A stretch of 24,434 nt of DNA, from contig DHCD01000099.1 of assembly GCA_002398105.1 (NCBI GenBank), forward strand, positions 30,252 to 54,685, read 5' to 3'. This document shows positions 1 to 7,939 of this stretch, piece by piece. The translations under genes and the position numbers were made by a program. Positions within the stretch are counted from its first letter, which is position 1. Every line of letters starts with the position of its first letter. Source of the DNA: Syntrophomonas sp. UBA4911 (GTDB taxonomy: Bacteria; Bacillota; Syntrophomonadia; Syntrophomonadales; Syntrophomonadaceae). A model generated the notes under the pieces. It was given only the letters and a program-made list of their open reading frames with translations, did no database searches and had not been told where the DNA came from.

Positions 1-165
1 TTGGGCTAACATTTTAAGCTTTTCTTTTACCTGATTAAGCTCATAATCGGATATAATCTTAAAGGTAATACCTCCTACAGCGAGAGAAGACAATAAAGCG
101 ATAAGTATAAATCCGAGCAGCATTTTGGCTTTGATACTGAGTCTTACGCCTGTTTGTTTAGACAT
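1..165 (-). CDS. Methyl-accepting chemotaxis-like sensor, N-terminal fragment (cut by window edge)
   Basis: Only the first 55 codons are inside the window; the reading frame stays open to base 1. The ATG at 165 follows an AGGAGG ribosome site about 5 bases away. The peptide begins MSKQTGVRLSIKAKMLLGF and continues into a hydrophobic stretch (about residues 15-37) and then a charged amphipathic helix. A short basic leader, one membrane segment beginning with K-x-LLGF, then an extracytoplasmic region is the usual start of methyl-accepting chemotaxis proteins and some sensor kinases. The ligand-binding, HAMP and signalling domains would lie to the left and cannot be seen, so the family call is an inference from the N-terminus alone. 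The gene points away from the efflux operon on its right. Confidence 0.55.
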   Translation of the reverse strand, partial: MSKQTGVRLSIKAKMLLGFILIALLSSLAVGGITFKIISDYELNQVKEKLKMLAQ

Positions 166-520
166 CTTTTCCTCCTTAGTGGTTTATTGTCTGAAATGAG
201 AATTGATGAATTGTAACATTCTGCAATGTCTAAAGTTCATATTATCCGCCAAAAACTTTAGCCGGGGAAAGACGGTGAATGAAATATTGGGCCTATTTAG
301 ATAGTGACAAAAGCACTAGACGCATTGTAGCATTTGTCTGCTATTTTGTCTGCAGGATTTCAATTTACTACTGTAAAAATCTTGTAATAAATCCCGATAG
401 TGCCTCAATGTCATTGCTGAATTGCACGTCTTCGGCCTTGTCTCAATTTCCAGGTAAGTCCCCGGTTTTCCATTCATCAGGCAAGGAGATTGATTGGTCT
501 CTCCGCTTTCCAATTTGTTA
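166..520. other. Gene-free spacer between divergent genes
   Basis: This stretch separates the leftward chemoreceptor-like gene from the rightward TetR operon. Open frames of up to about 97 codons exist on both strands, but they lack ribosome sites and have no recognisable composition or motif, so I do not call genes. It contains a direct repeat of GTCTGC (about 335-352). On the minus strand there are TAAAG and GCGGATAA blocks near 235-262 that recall a sigma-28 promoter but are spaced far too closely. No RNA gene was recognised. Confidence 0.5.
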
Positions 521-549
521 TTGCAATTTAAAATCCGGTAAGATATATT
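521..549 (+). promoter_or_regulatory. Sigma-A type promoter of the TetR efflux operon
   Basis: TTGCAA (521-526), a 17-base spacer and TATATT (544-549) match a sigma-A promoter with optimal spacing. The predicted transcription start falls within the palindrome at 556-571, and the TTG start of the TetR gene is about 50 bases downstream. This is read directly from the sequence; activity is inferred. Confidence 0.6.
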
Positions 550-555
550 CTTAAC

Positions 556-571
556 AGAACTCAACAGTTCT
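556..571. promoter_or_regulatory. Palindromic operator candidate for the TetR repressor
   Basis: AGAACT-CAAC-AGTTCT is a perfect 6+4+6 inverted repeat. It begins 6 bases after the -10 box and lies before the ribosome site, so a bound dimer would block transcription start. TetR-family repressors commonly bind such palindromes in their own promoter, so autoregulation of the efflux operon is likely but inferred. Confidence 0.5.
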
Positions 572-599
572 CGTTTTGGAATAAGGAGGTCTGAAAAAA

Positions 600-1208
600 T
601 TGAAAGCATCCCGCAAGGAGATAGAGAGGAACTTCAAAAAGGATTTTATAGGCGATATTGCCCTGGATCTTTTCCGACGCAGCCACTTCGATCGGGTAAG
701 TATGGATGAAATCGCCCGGGAGGCTGAATTCGGCAAGGGGACCCTGTATAAACTTTTCAGTGGCAAGGAAGAGATCTTGGTGTATGTAATATGCCGGGGG
801 ATTCAGGAGCTGTGCACCGAGCTGGAAAGCAAATGCCCGGACGGCAGCCAACCGACCCAGATGATGAAGACCCTGTTCGAGCTGGAATACGATTTCTATA
901 CCGAATACAGCAACCTGGTAGTGGCATTGATGCTCCGTGCGGGCAGCACCTTGGCACCTGAATTTCTGGAGCGTATCAGGGAGCAGAAACGTTTACATGT
1001 GGGTCTGCTGGAAAGAATCCTGAAGGTGGCTCGGGCAGCAGGACTGGCCATCGACACAGGAGATAAGGAATTCATCCGGGCTTTGGAAGCGGTGATGAAA
1101 GGAATTATGGTTTTGCAGATTGAGCAACCCGCCATGGAAGTAAACCGGGAGCAAGATCTGCTTTTGATCAGGGCATTATTGGGGACAGGATTGATAACCT
1201 GGGTTTGA
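600..1208 (+). CDS. TetR/AcrR-family transcriptional repressor
   Basis: A 202-residue protein, the normal length for the family. The N-terminal DNA-binding domain (about residues 10-60) carries the TetR helix-turn-helix, with DRVSMDEIAREAEFGKGTLY as the recognition region, followed by KLFSGKEEIL. The rest is the helical ligand-binding and dimerisation domain, which is too variable to predict the ligand. The start is TTG at 600, preceded by AAGGAGGT (583-590) at a spacing of 9; no ATG competes. It leads a three-gene operon with an HlyD-like adaptor and an EmrB-like pump, so it most likely represses their synthesis until a toxic compound binds. A palindrome at 556-571 over the transcription start is the probable operator. 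Confidence 0.9.
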   Translation: MKASRKEIERNFKKDFIGDIALDLFRRSHFDRVSMDEIAREAEFGKGTLYKLFSGKEEILVYVICRGIQELCTELESKCPDGSQPTQMMKTLFELEYDFYTEYSNLVVALMLRAGSTLAPEFLERIREQKRLHVGLLERILKVARAAGLAIDTGDKEFIRALEAVMKGIMVLQIEQPAMEVNREQDLLLIRALLGTGLITWV

Positions 1209-1267
1209 CCATCACCCGACAGAAACGCAGCCAAACGTCAGGAGTCTTAGTACAGGGAGGGTTTGAT

Positions 1268-2365
1268 ATGGAGATGGAAACGGAATTAGCTGCTGAGGCC
1301 CAAAGCAAGCCGTCCAGGACCAAATTTATGGTGGTCATGGTTGTCATACTATTGGCCGGGATCGGCGCGGGTGTATATTGGTGGCATTTGCTGCAAACCA
1401 CCATAAGTACCGAGAATGCCAAGGTCGCCGCCGATATAAGTGATATCAGCTTCAGGGCAGCAGGGCGATTGGACCGGATACTGGTCAGGGACGGGGAGCA
1501 GGTACAGGCTGGTCAGGAACTGGCCAGCCTTGATAAAGAACAACTGCGCATCACCCGCGAGCAGGCCCAGGCGGCCCTGGACATAGCTCTGGCCAACTAC
1601 GGAAAGCTGCCTTATGATCTGGAGTCCAAGGCGATGGCGGTGCAAAAAGCCCGCGACCAGGTGGCCATTGCGTCTGTATCCGTTACCACCGCCCAAACCG
1701 CCCTGGAGGACGCCCGGCGCCTGCTGGCCAAGAACCAGGAATTGTTTGACAGCGGCGCCATCTCCGAGGAAGCCCTCAATACGGCCAAATCGAATTGCCA
1801 GAAGGCGGAGGCGGCTCTGGAAAGCGCCCGATTGAACTGGGATTCCTGCCAGACCAGCCTGAAGGATAGCCAGCAGCAGCAGGCTGCCGCCGGAGCAACA
1901 TCTGAACCGGTATTGTTGGCTGGGATCAAGCAGGCTCAGGCCGGTTATGATGCGGCCGACTACAACTACAACAGTGCGAGCTTGAAAGCTCCTTTTGCCG
2001 GTAAAGTGGTACGCATCGCAGTCCAGGCGGGGGAAACCGTTTCTTCCGGCCAGACCGTCCTTTCCCTGACCCAGGGTGATAATACCTGGATAAATGCCAA
2101 TATTGAGGAGAATAAGGTGAACCGGCTGCAGCCTAGCCAACAGGTGGATATAAGTATCGACACCTATCCCGGCAAGGTGTTCAGCGGAACGGTGGAATCG
2201 GTCGGGGAGGTAAGCCAGAGTACCTTCGCGCTGTTCTCCAGTGAAAGTACCGCCGGCAGCTTTACCAAGGTCAACCAACGGGTCCCGGTCAAGATAAGCG
2301 TAGACACCCAGGGGTTGGTTTTTAGAGCCGGCACCTCGGCCCAGGTAAAGATATATACCAAATAG
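1268..2365 (+). CDS. HlyD/EmrA-type membrane-fusion (periplasmic adaptor) protein
   Basis: A 365-residue protein with a short cytoplasmic N-terminus, one membrane anchor (about residues 19-40) and then an extracytoplasmic part. NAKVAADISDISFRAAGRL begins the first biotinyl-lipoyl half, followed by a long alanine- and glutamine-rich helical hairpin (about residues 90-220). The second lipoyl half contains SLKAPFAGKVVRIAVQAGE, then a beta-barrel. This order is typical of EmrA/HlyD adaptors. I chose the ATG at 1268 because GGGAGG (1255-1260) lies 7 bases upstream. The frame is open further back, to 1205, but without a ribosome site. It lies between the repressor and an EmrB-like pump (18 bases to the pump), with which it should form a drug-efflux complex. 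Confidence 0.88.
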   Translation: MEMETELAAEAQSKPSRTKFMVVMVVILLAGIGAGVYWWHLLQTTISTENAKVAADISDISFRAAGRLDRILVRDGEQVQAGQELASLDKEQLRITREQAQAALDIALANYGKLPYDLESKAMAVQKARDQVAIASVSVTTAQTALEDARRLLAKNQELFDSGAISEEALNTAKSNCQKAEAALESARLNWDSCQTSLKDSQQQQAAAGATSEPVLLAGIKQAQAGYDAADYNYNSASLKAPFAGKVVRIAVQAGETVSSGQTVLSLTQGDNTWINANIEENKVNRLQPSQQVDISIDTYPGKVFSGTVESVGEVSQSTFALFSSESTAGSFTKVNQRVPVKISVDTQGLVFRAGTSAQVKIYTK

Positions 2366-2383
2366 TGGAGGAGAATTAATCCC

Positions 2384-3985
2384 ATGCCTAAAGCAGCCAC
2401 TGCCAAGGGAGGAGAGGAAAAGCTAAACTTTGCCATTCTTTGGGTGATCGTCCTGGGGACTTTCATGGCGGTCATGGACGGGACCATAGTCAATGTCAGC
2501 CTGCCCAAAATGATCAGCGTATTCAATTCCTCCACCTCTCAGGCGCAGTGGATCGTCACTTCCTATATGCTGACCCTGGGCATCGTCATGCCCATCTCCG
2601 GTTTCCTGGGCGACCGTTTCGGATACAAGCGAGTCTATTCCGTCGCCATGGTGGTGTTCGTGATCGGTTCCCTCCTGTGCGGAATCGCCTGGAGCATCGA
2701 CAGCATGATCGTCTTCCGGGTACTACAGGCGGTGGGAGGAGGCACTATGCAGCCGTTGGGTATGGCCATCCTCTATCAGAATTACCCCCGGGAAAGGATG
2801 GGCTCAGTGCTGGGGATATGGGGGATATCAATGATGTTGGCGCCGGCCATCGGGCCAACCCTGGGCGGATACCTGGTCGACTATGCATCCTGGCGGTTTA
2901 TTTTCTACGTCAACATTCCGATAGGCATTTTGAACCTTTTTATGGCTAAAGCCCGTTTGCCCGAAACCAAACTGGTTCAAGGCCGGAGTTTCGATTTCGT
3001 GGGAGTCATCACCTCTAGTGTCGGGTTCTTCTGTTTGCTGCTGGCCCTGAGCCAGGGCAACAGCCGCGGCTGGACGTCCCCTTACATAGCGACCCTGCTT
3101 TTTGTCAGCCTGTTCTCCCTGACCATCTTTGTCCACAATGAGCTCAACCATCAGTCGCCACTGTTGGACCTGCGGTTGTGTAAGAACTACGTATATTCCA
3201 TATCGCTCATCGTGAGCTCCATCATCTCTATCGGCATGTATTCGGTGATATTCCTCATTCCCCTGTTGCTGCAGAGCATCCTGGGAAAATCGGCGTTCCT
3301 GACCGGCTTGATCCTGTTTCCGACCGCGCTGGCTTCCGGGGTGGTCATGCCTTTCAGCGGCAAAGCGTTCGATCGTTACGGGGCCCGGGCCCTGGTGACG
3401 GGTGGGTTGGTGATCCTGATCATCACCACCTATATGCTGCATTACATAAACGCATGGACATCGCTCTACGTTATCATGTTCTGGCTGATAGTCAGGGGAT
3501 TGGGGATGGGCTTCTGCTTCATGCCTTCCAACACCGCCGGCATGAATACGGTGCCAACACACTTGGTGGGGCGGGCTTCGGCGCTTAGCAACGTCGTTCG
3601 CCAGATTGCCTCCGCTTTCGGGATCGCCATGTTTACCAGTATCCTGACCAGCCGTCAGACGGAATATATGGGTTATCTGGCACCCAGTATCAATGTCAAC
3701 AGTAATGAATTCCTGCATATCCAGAAGGAGATTATGTCCATGGCTACCGGTCTAGGTATGACCACGGATTCGGTGATGGCGATGTCGAGCAACATGGTGC
3801 TGCAGCACGCAATCAAAGAATCTCTGGTCCTGGCTATGGGGGATTGCTTTTTGGTAGCCTCCGGCATCACTATCATCGCCCTGGTTTTGGCCTTCTTTTT
3901 CAAAGGCCGCCCGAAGACTGCCGGGGTCAAGGCGGGGGAACGGATCAAACCCGCGGATTCAACCAATCTGGAATTAGAGGTTTAA
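2384..3985 (+). CDS. EmrB/QacA-family (DHA2) major facilitator drug:H+ antiporter
   Basis: A 533-residue, very hydrophobic protein, the length expected of 14-TM DHA2 transporters. Visible motifs include MDGTIVNVSLPK in TM1 (the conserved acidic residue of motif D1), GFLGDRFGYKRVY after TM2 (motif A), and GISMMLAPAIGPTLGGYL in TM5 (antiporter motif C). The C-terminal tail is polar. GGAGGAG sits about 11 bases before the ATG. Its pairing with an HlyD-like adaptor and a TetR repressor supports export of an amphiphilic toxic compound driven by proton exchange. The substrate cannot be predicted. A terminator at 4148-4174 ends the operon. Confidence 0.9.
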   Translation: MPKAATAKGGEEKLNFAILWVIVLGTFMAVMDGTIVNVSLPKMISVFNSSTSQAQWIVTSYMLTLGIVMPISGFLGDRFGYKRVYSVAMVVFVIGSLLCGIAWSIDSMIVFRVLQAVGGGTMQPLGMAILYQNYPRERMGSVLGIWGISMMLAPAIGPTLGGYLVDYASWRFIFYVNIPIGILNLFMAKARLPETKLVQGRSFDFVGVITSSVGFFCLLLALSQGNSRGWTSPYIATLLFVSLFSLTIFVHNELNHQSPLLDLRLCKNYVYSISLIVSSIISIGMYSVIFLIPLLLQSILGKSAFLTGLILFPTALASGVVMPFSGKAFDRYGARALVTGGLVILIITTYMLHYINAWTSLYVIMFWLIVRGLGMGFCFMPSNTAGMNTVPTHLVGRASALSNVVRQIASAFGIAMFTSILTSRQTEYMGYLAPSINVNSNEFLHIQKEIMSMATGLGMTTDSVMAMSSNMVLQHAIKESLVLAMGDCFLVASGITIIALVLAFFFKGRPKTAGVKAGERIKPADSTNLELEV

Positions 3986-4147
3986 CCTCGTCAGGCAGAG
4001 GTGCTCTTTCAAGAAGTTCTTGTCGTACATTATTCTTCAATGGCGCAATAGTAACGGCAGTTCATTTCAGAACCGGTCCCATGTCTAATCGCGCCTTAAG
4101 CTCGTCACTGCTTTTTTCTACGGTGTTCAGCGGCTAATGGAGGCCAT

Positions 4148-4174
4148 GGGCGGGTAGACCGCCCTCTTTTTTCT
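4148..4174 (+). terminator. Rho-independent terminator of the efflux operon
   Basis: GGGCGG-GTAGA-CCGCCC forms a 6-bp all-GC hairpin with a 5-base loop and is followed by TCTTTTTTC. It lies 163 bases after the pump stop codon; nothing recognisable lies between. Confidence 0.75.
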
Positions 4175-4195
4175 TTCCTAAACAAAAAAATATGC

Positions 4196-4239
4196 AAAAA
4201 AGCATTTTTGATGGGGAAATGCACCGGTCAAAAATGCTT
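4196..4239 (-). terminator. Terminator-like hairpin downstream of tRNA-Leu
   Basis: AAGCATTTTTGA (4200-4211) and TCAAAAATGCTT (4228-4239) form a perfect 12-bp stem with a 16-base loop. On the minus strand the stem runs into TTTTTGCAT. It lies 36 bases beyond the tRNA-Leu 3' end, so it probably ends that leftward transcript. Confidence 0.65.
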
Positions 4240-4274
4240 AAAACCCGCGTGATTGCAGGTTTTTAGACAAATTA

Positions 4275-4358
4275 TGGTGCGGATGAGAGGACTCGAACCT
4301 CCACGCCTCTCGGCAATAGATCCTAAATCTACCGCGTCTGCCATTCCGCCACATCCGC
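4275..4358 (-). tRNA. tRNA-Leu (anticodon UAG)
   Basis: Acceptor stem GCGGATG pairs with CATCCGC, followed by discriminator A and an encoded CCA (4275-4277). The anticodon loop TTTAGGA has anticodon TAG, reading CUN leucine codons. The long variable arm (TGCCGAGAGGCGT region) identifies a class II tRNA. The T-arm GGTTCGAGTCC is canonical. Confidence 0.95.
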
Positions 4359-4417
4359 ATTAGTTAAATTATACAGGCAATATTATACTCTGATAATGCG
4401 GTTATTTCAACTTGCTT

Positions 4418-5410
4418 TCAAAGGCTGCAGCGGCTTTCCTTTTTCTCTTCATACATGCGGATGTCAGCCAAATCCACCAGTTGGTAGATTTCGTCGGCTT
4501 CATCGGGGTAAAGAGCGCTGCCGATGGAAACATGGTTGAAGTATCCCAGAGCTATGATAGAAGAGCGCAGGCGGTCGACTATGGTGGAACATAGCTGGTA
4601 ACCTACTCCGGGAAGGATGATACTGAATTCATCGCCCCCATAACGGGCTATTATGTCTGATTCCCGGACACTGCTTTTAATCGTATCCGCCACCTGTTTC
4701 AATACCCGGTCACCCTCCAGATGACCATGCTCATCATTAAGACGTTTAAAATCATCCAAATCAATCATAATCAGACTAAACATGGTGGGGTGGGGGAGAT
4801 TATTGACTAATACGTTAAGCTGGTCGTAAAAATACTGGTGGGTGTATAAGCCGGTCAGGCCGTCTCTTATTACATAGGAAGAGAGAATCTGGAATCCGTT
4901 GTCAACCAAAATATAGACCAGCAGCCCGGAAAAGATCAAAGTAATAGTTAGGCATAAGAAGGGAGAAAGGGCAAAATCGCCGTTAATTCCCAGCAGCAAA
5001 AGAGCCAGGGTTGATATCAGCATAAGCAGAGTTAATTCCGGAAAAGAGGTGCTGGTGGCACAGACCACCACCGGAAACAAAAAAGCCAGTATAAAGGGGG
5101 AGTTTAATCCCCCGGAATAGTAACATACCATAAATATCAGGATGATATCAATTACAGCCGCAGGTATAACGGTTCGCGTGAATAAATAATTGGGGGTTTT
5201 GCTAAAGAAAAGAACGGTAGCATAGACTACTGCCAGGGTTAGGGCAATAATTAGGCCTTTATCCGGCTTATCAATTAAAAGCAGAGATAGTATTACACCC
5301 AGACCGGCTATTATGAGTCTTGAAAAAGCCAATATGCGTTGTTGCTTGTAAGTACGCTTGTTATTTATGGCGGAGCTAAGCGCTGTCTTACCGTTTAAGA
5401 TTGTTTTCAT
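4418..5410 (-). CDS. Membrane-bound diguanylate cyclase (GGDEF)
   Basis: A 330-residue protein. Residues about 28-170 hold six or so hydrophobic segments without a recognisable sensor family, followed by a C-terminal GGDEF domain (about 180-325). That domain starts with DGLTGLYTHQYFYDQL, carries the metal-binding DLDDFKRLND, and has an intact GGDEF signature at 258-262. RESD at 249-252, five residues before GGDEF, is a complete allosteric I-site, so c-di-GMP feedback inhibition is expected. The predicted activity is 2 GTP to c-di-GMP at the inner face of the membrane. The ATG at 5410 has only a weak ribosome site (AAGGGGA, about 11 bases upstream). A promoter is visible at 5439-5466. Downstream, tRNA-Leu lies in the same direction. 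Confidence 0.9.
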   Translation of the reverse strand: MKTILNGKTALSSAINNKRTYKQQRILAFSRLIIAGLGVILSLLLIDKPDKGLIIALTLAVVYATVLFFSKTPNYLFTRTVIPAAVIDIILIFMVCYYSGGLNSPFILAFLFPVVVCATSTSFPELTLLMLISTLALLLLGINGDFALSPFLCLTITLIFSGLLVYILVDNGFQILSSYVIRDGLTGLYTHQYFYDQLNVLVNNLPHPTMFSLIMIDLDDFKRLNDEHGHLEGDRVLKQVADTIKSSVRESDIIARYGGDEFSIILPGVGYQLCSTIVDRLRSSIIALGYFNHVSIGSALYPDEADEIYQLVDLADIRMYEEKKESRCSL

Positions 5411-5438
5411 TAGTATTCCTATCCCCTTGTAAATTCAG

Positions 5439-5466
5439 TTTATAGCAGATAGGGCAAAGATAGCAA
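5439..5466 (-). promoter_or_regulatory. Sigma-A type promoter of the diguanylate cyclase gene
   Basis: On the minus strand TTGCTA (5466-5461), a 16-base spacer and TATAAA (5444-5439) lie about 29 bases before the ATG at 5410. A palindrome abuts the -35 box on its upstream side. Confidence 0.5.
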
Positions 5467-5506
5467 GTACAATTTGTACAAACGTCCTATAAAAAATAGG
5501 ACGTTT
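5467..5506. repeat. Two adjoining perfect inverted repeats upstream of the diguanylate cyclase promoter
   Basis: GTACAA-T-TTGTAC (5467-5479) is a perfect 13-base palindrome touching the -35 box. It is followed at once by AAACGTCCTAT-AAAAA-ATAGGACGTTT (5480-5506), an 11-bp perfect stem. The first is operator-like. The second could be a terminator for leftward transcription from the small gene at 5655-5822, since its loop is T-rich on the minus strand, but it has no proper T tail. Confidence 0.5.
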
Positions 5507-5654
5507 CTTTGGAATTTGTGACTAAAAATTGAAGTTACTGACTATAGTTGGCAGGTGCTGCTGATTATAATTGTTAATGCTTGCTTTAATCAAAACGGTA
5601 AGCTGTTCTGGCTGCCGGGAGCAGGCTATACCCGAGCCGGAATGACGACCACGG

Positions 5655-5822
5655 CTAATCCTGGTGCTGGCTGGGAGAATCCAGCAGCCGTGCCGTTTCT
5701 TTATCATCGGCCCAATCATAAATTGCCTCCGGCATGTATTCCTTAATATCACTCAAGGTCTGAGGGTTATTGAGGAGAAAGTCCTGAATACTGACTATCT
5801 CCTTTTTCCCATTTAGCTCCAT
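5655..5822 (-). CDS. Small acidic protein, 55 residues, function unknown
   Basis: The ATG at 5822 follows an excellent AGGAGGT ribosome site about 8 bases upstream. The frame runs 55 codons to TAG, beginning MELNGKKEIVSIQDFLLN and continuing through LSDIKEYMPEAIYDWADDKE. The product is acidic and helical-looking, has no membrane segment or cysteines, and matches no family I recognise. The strong ribosome site and sensible composition support a real gene. Longer open frames in this region (up to 76 codons on the minus strand, overlapping part of it) have no ribosome site. It lies between the diguanylate cyclase and the divergent NERD operon. Confidence 0.5.
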   Translation of the reverse strand: MELNGKKEIVSIQDFLLNNPQTLSDIKEYMPEAIYDWADDKETARLLDSPSQHQD

Positions 5823-6048
5823 CTGTTAACCACCTCCTGAGTCTAGTTTTTACCGGGTCAAGTTCTATTAATACTTATATTTATATAATAAGCACTTGAT
5901 TTTAAACAAAGAGCCGGTATATCCTTGATATATAATGTAGTAAAAAATTTCACGATTTTAACAGGAAAAGTTATAACCAAAAAAAGGAAAAATTAACACG
6001 CTGGTTGAAATAATTCTAAATAACATTTTTATGGAGAAAGGAGAAAAG

Positions 6049-6717
6049 ATGCAGACACTACTAATGCTGTCTCCGATCTTCCTGGTTTTCCTGGCGGCGG
6101 TTTATTTTATATGGGCATTTAAAATACGAAGTCAGAAATTGGCCCGCCAGAAAGAGATAATAAAAGCCGGGGATAAAGGAGAATACAAGGTCCAGTCTAT
6201 TTTAAGCCCACTGGAGAAACCCAATTCGCGTTATAAGGTATACCATAATGTTAAACTGGGACCGGATGCCTTACATACCAATGAATATGACAGCGTAGTC
6301 ATTGGCCCTAACGGCATTTTCCACATTGAAACCAAAAATTACGGGGGTGAACGCGGCGGAATAATAGACGTGGACAGCAGGGGCAACTGGATATTGCACA
6401 AGAAAAACGGCTACTCCAAGTTGATCAACAATCCGGCCGGTCAGGTGGACTCTCATGAGTATCGTCTGAAGGGTTTTCTCAACAGGGTAGTGGGGGTAAG
6501 AAATTTACCTACTCAAGGTATCATAGTTCTTTCCTGTGATAAAATCAGCATGCGCTACAATAAAAAGACCAATAGCGACATTCCGGTACTAAGCCGGCAT
6601 GAGCTGCTGAATTACATTCATAACTACAACCGGGGGAATCTGGTTTTATATCCCCGCACTATAAAGAAGATATGTAAAAATATCGAAGAAATGAATAGAA
6701 TGGCTAAAGCCAATTGA
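6049..6717 (+). CDS. Membrane-anchored NERD-domain protein
   Basis: A 222-residue protein. Residues 1-22 form one N-terminal membrane segment, followed by a basic linker and a NERD (nuclease-related) domain. The domain opens with GDKGEYKVQSILSPLEK and contains EYDSVVIGPNGIFHIETKNY, which supplies the D...ExK core of the restriction-endonuclease-like fold. NERD proteins are thought to have DNA-processing roles, but this is rarely proven, so the substrate is unknown. I chose the ATG at 6049 because AAAGGAG (6037-6043) lies 5 bases before it; an in-frame ATG at 6031 has no ribosome site. It is first in a tight rightward run, with 30 bases to the next gene. Confidence 0.8.
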   Translation: MQTLLMLSPIFLVFLAAVYFIWAFKIRSQKLARQKEIIKAGDKGEYKVQSILSPLEKPNSRYKVYHNVKLGPDALHTNEYDSVVIGPNGIFHIETKNYGGERGGIIDVDSRGNWILHKKNGYSKLINNPAGQVDSHEYRLKGFLNRVVGVRNLPTQGIIVLSCDKISMRYNKKTNSDIPVLSRHELLNYIHNYNRGNLVLYPRTIKKICKNIEEMNRMAKAN

Positions 6718-6747
6718 TAAGGCAGAATGATAAACAGGGGGTTAAAC

Positions 6748-7935
6748 ATGAAGCGTATATGGTTAATCGCACTTGCATTTCTGTTTGTTTTCCCCTCTTT
6801 GGTGCAGGCAGCGCCTAAACTGGAGTCATATACCAGCGTTTCCGAAACTCGCCAGAAAGCTCAAATAGTCTGGAGATTATCCGGTCTGGGCAAGCCTTCC
6901 GAACAGTTGCTCATGCTTCCGGATAATAGATTATTAATAATAACCGGTAATAAAATGCTCTGCGTTAACCAGCAGGGCAAATTATTATGGGAAGCTAAAG
7001 CCGGCAGCGGTAAAATGGCAAACCCGGTACTGGCAGCTAATGGTTCAATTTTCACCGCCGGCAAAGGTATGGTTACAGAAACCAAGATAAACGGAGTCAA
7101 AGGGTGGGATTTCACCGTGCTGCCGGGAGGCAAAGACAAAGAGCCCCAGATGGCCGGAGGGTTAAACAATATAATCTACCTGCCGCTGCCTTCCGCTCTC
7201 TATGCTCTTGACACCGAGGGTCATGCGGTCTGGACTTTTTCATCCTGGGATAACTCTGATCGGTTCACGGTGAAGACCCCGGCTAAACGCACATTTATAG
7301 CCTGTGCTGCAGATGAGCAGGCATTTTATGCAATCTATAGCGATGAAAAAAGCGAGTATAAACTGATAGCGATAGACAGTAAGGGCAAACACCTCTGGAC
7401 CTATTGGTTAGGCGATGTCCTTGCTGCTCATATCCTTCCCGGGGGAAATGATAAGCTTTACGTTACTGCTACCCTGAAATCATCTCAACGCCAGGGAAAA
7501 TCCGCCTCGGGAAAACTTAATCAGGGTCGTATATATTGTTTCGCTGTCAGTAAAGGGAAAAGTCCTCTATGGCAGTATGATGTCAGAATAGAAGATAACC
7601 TTACCGCGCCGGTTTTAGCCGGAAACCTGTTTTATACCAGCGGAGGGAGCACCCTCTATGCTTTAAATGCCGGCACTGGCAGCTTAAAATCGGAGAATCG
7701 CCTTTTAGACCTGGGTTCACCTCCGGCAGTGGATACTGCTAAGTCCAGGATTTATGCCGGCAGCAGCAAGGGGGTCTTTTATGCTGTCAACAGCAGCGGC
7801 CGACTGGATTGGTCGCGTGAACTGGAAGGGGCGATTGAGCAGGCGCCGTTGCTGAGCCCGGACGGTTTTATCTATGTTTGCACCCAGAAGGGCAATCTCT
7901 ATAAGATCCGTGACAATGCCGGGGGGGAAGGATGA
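6748..7935 (+). CDS. Secreted PQQ-type beta-propeller (WD40-like) protein
   Basis: A 395-residue protein. MKRIWLIALAFLFVFPSLVQA is a typical signal peptide with a probable cut after AQA-like VQA. The mature part shows repeated blades with a W or Y near each end, such as GKLLWEAKAGSG, GHAVWTFSSWD, GKHLWTYWLGDV, SPLWQYDVRIEDN, and LDWSRELEGAIEQAPLLSPD with GFIYVCTQKGNLYKI. These resemble PQQ/BamB-like propeller repeats, but I see no PQQ catalytic residues, so a binding or scaffold role outside the cell is more likely than dehydrogenase activity. GGGGG (6737-6741) precedes the ATG at 6748; an upstream in-frame ATG at 6727 would spoil the signal peptide. It ends 4 bases before the SLH gene. Confidence 0.78.
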   Translation: MKRIWLIALAFLFVFPSLVQAAPKLESYTSVSETRQKAQIVWRLSGLGKPSEQLLMLPDNRLLIITGNKMLCVNQQGKLLWEAKAGSGKMANPVLAANGSIFTAGKGMVTETKINGVKGWDFTVLPGGKDKEPQMAGGLNNIIYLPLPSALYALDTEGHAVWTFSSWDNSDRFTVKTPAKRTFIACAADEQAFYAIYSDEKSEYKLIAIDSKGKHLWTYWLGDVLAAHILPGGNDKLYVTATLKSSQRQGKSASGKLNQGRIYCFAVSKGKSPLWQYDVRIEDNLTAPVLAGNLFYTSGGSTLYALNAGTGSLKSENRLLDLGSPPAVDTAKSRIYAGSSKGVFYAVNSSGRLDWSRELEGAIEQAPLLSPDGFIYVCTQKGNLYKIRDNAGGEG

Positions 7936-7939
7936 TAAT

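Noticed and set aside
235..262. Sigma-28 type promoter for the chemoreceptor-like gene
   Set aside because: TAAAG and GCGGATAA are present on the minus strand but only about 7 bases apart instead of about 15.
279..554. 91-codon plus-strand frame before the TetR gene
   Set aside because: There is no ribosome site, and its end runs into the operon promoter at 521-549. Composition looks random.
1349..2278. 309-codon minus-strand open frame inside the HlyD-like gene
   Set aside because: It is antisense to a clear adaptor gene, has no ribosome site and no family resemblance; long shadows are common in GC-richer genes.
2828..3718. 296-codon minus-strand open frame inside the EmrB-like gene
   Set aside because: It is an antisense shadow of a membrane protein, rich in H, Q, D and R with no recognisable domain.
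5522..5752. 76-codon minus-strand frame overlapping the 55-residue gene
   Set aside because: It lacks a ribosome site, whereas the overlapping 55-codon frame at 5655-5822 has a strong one.
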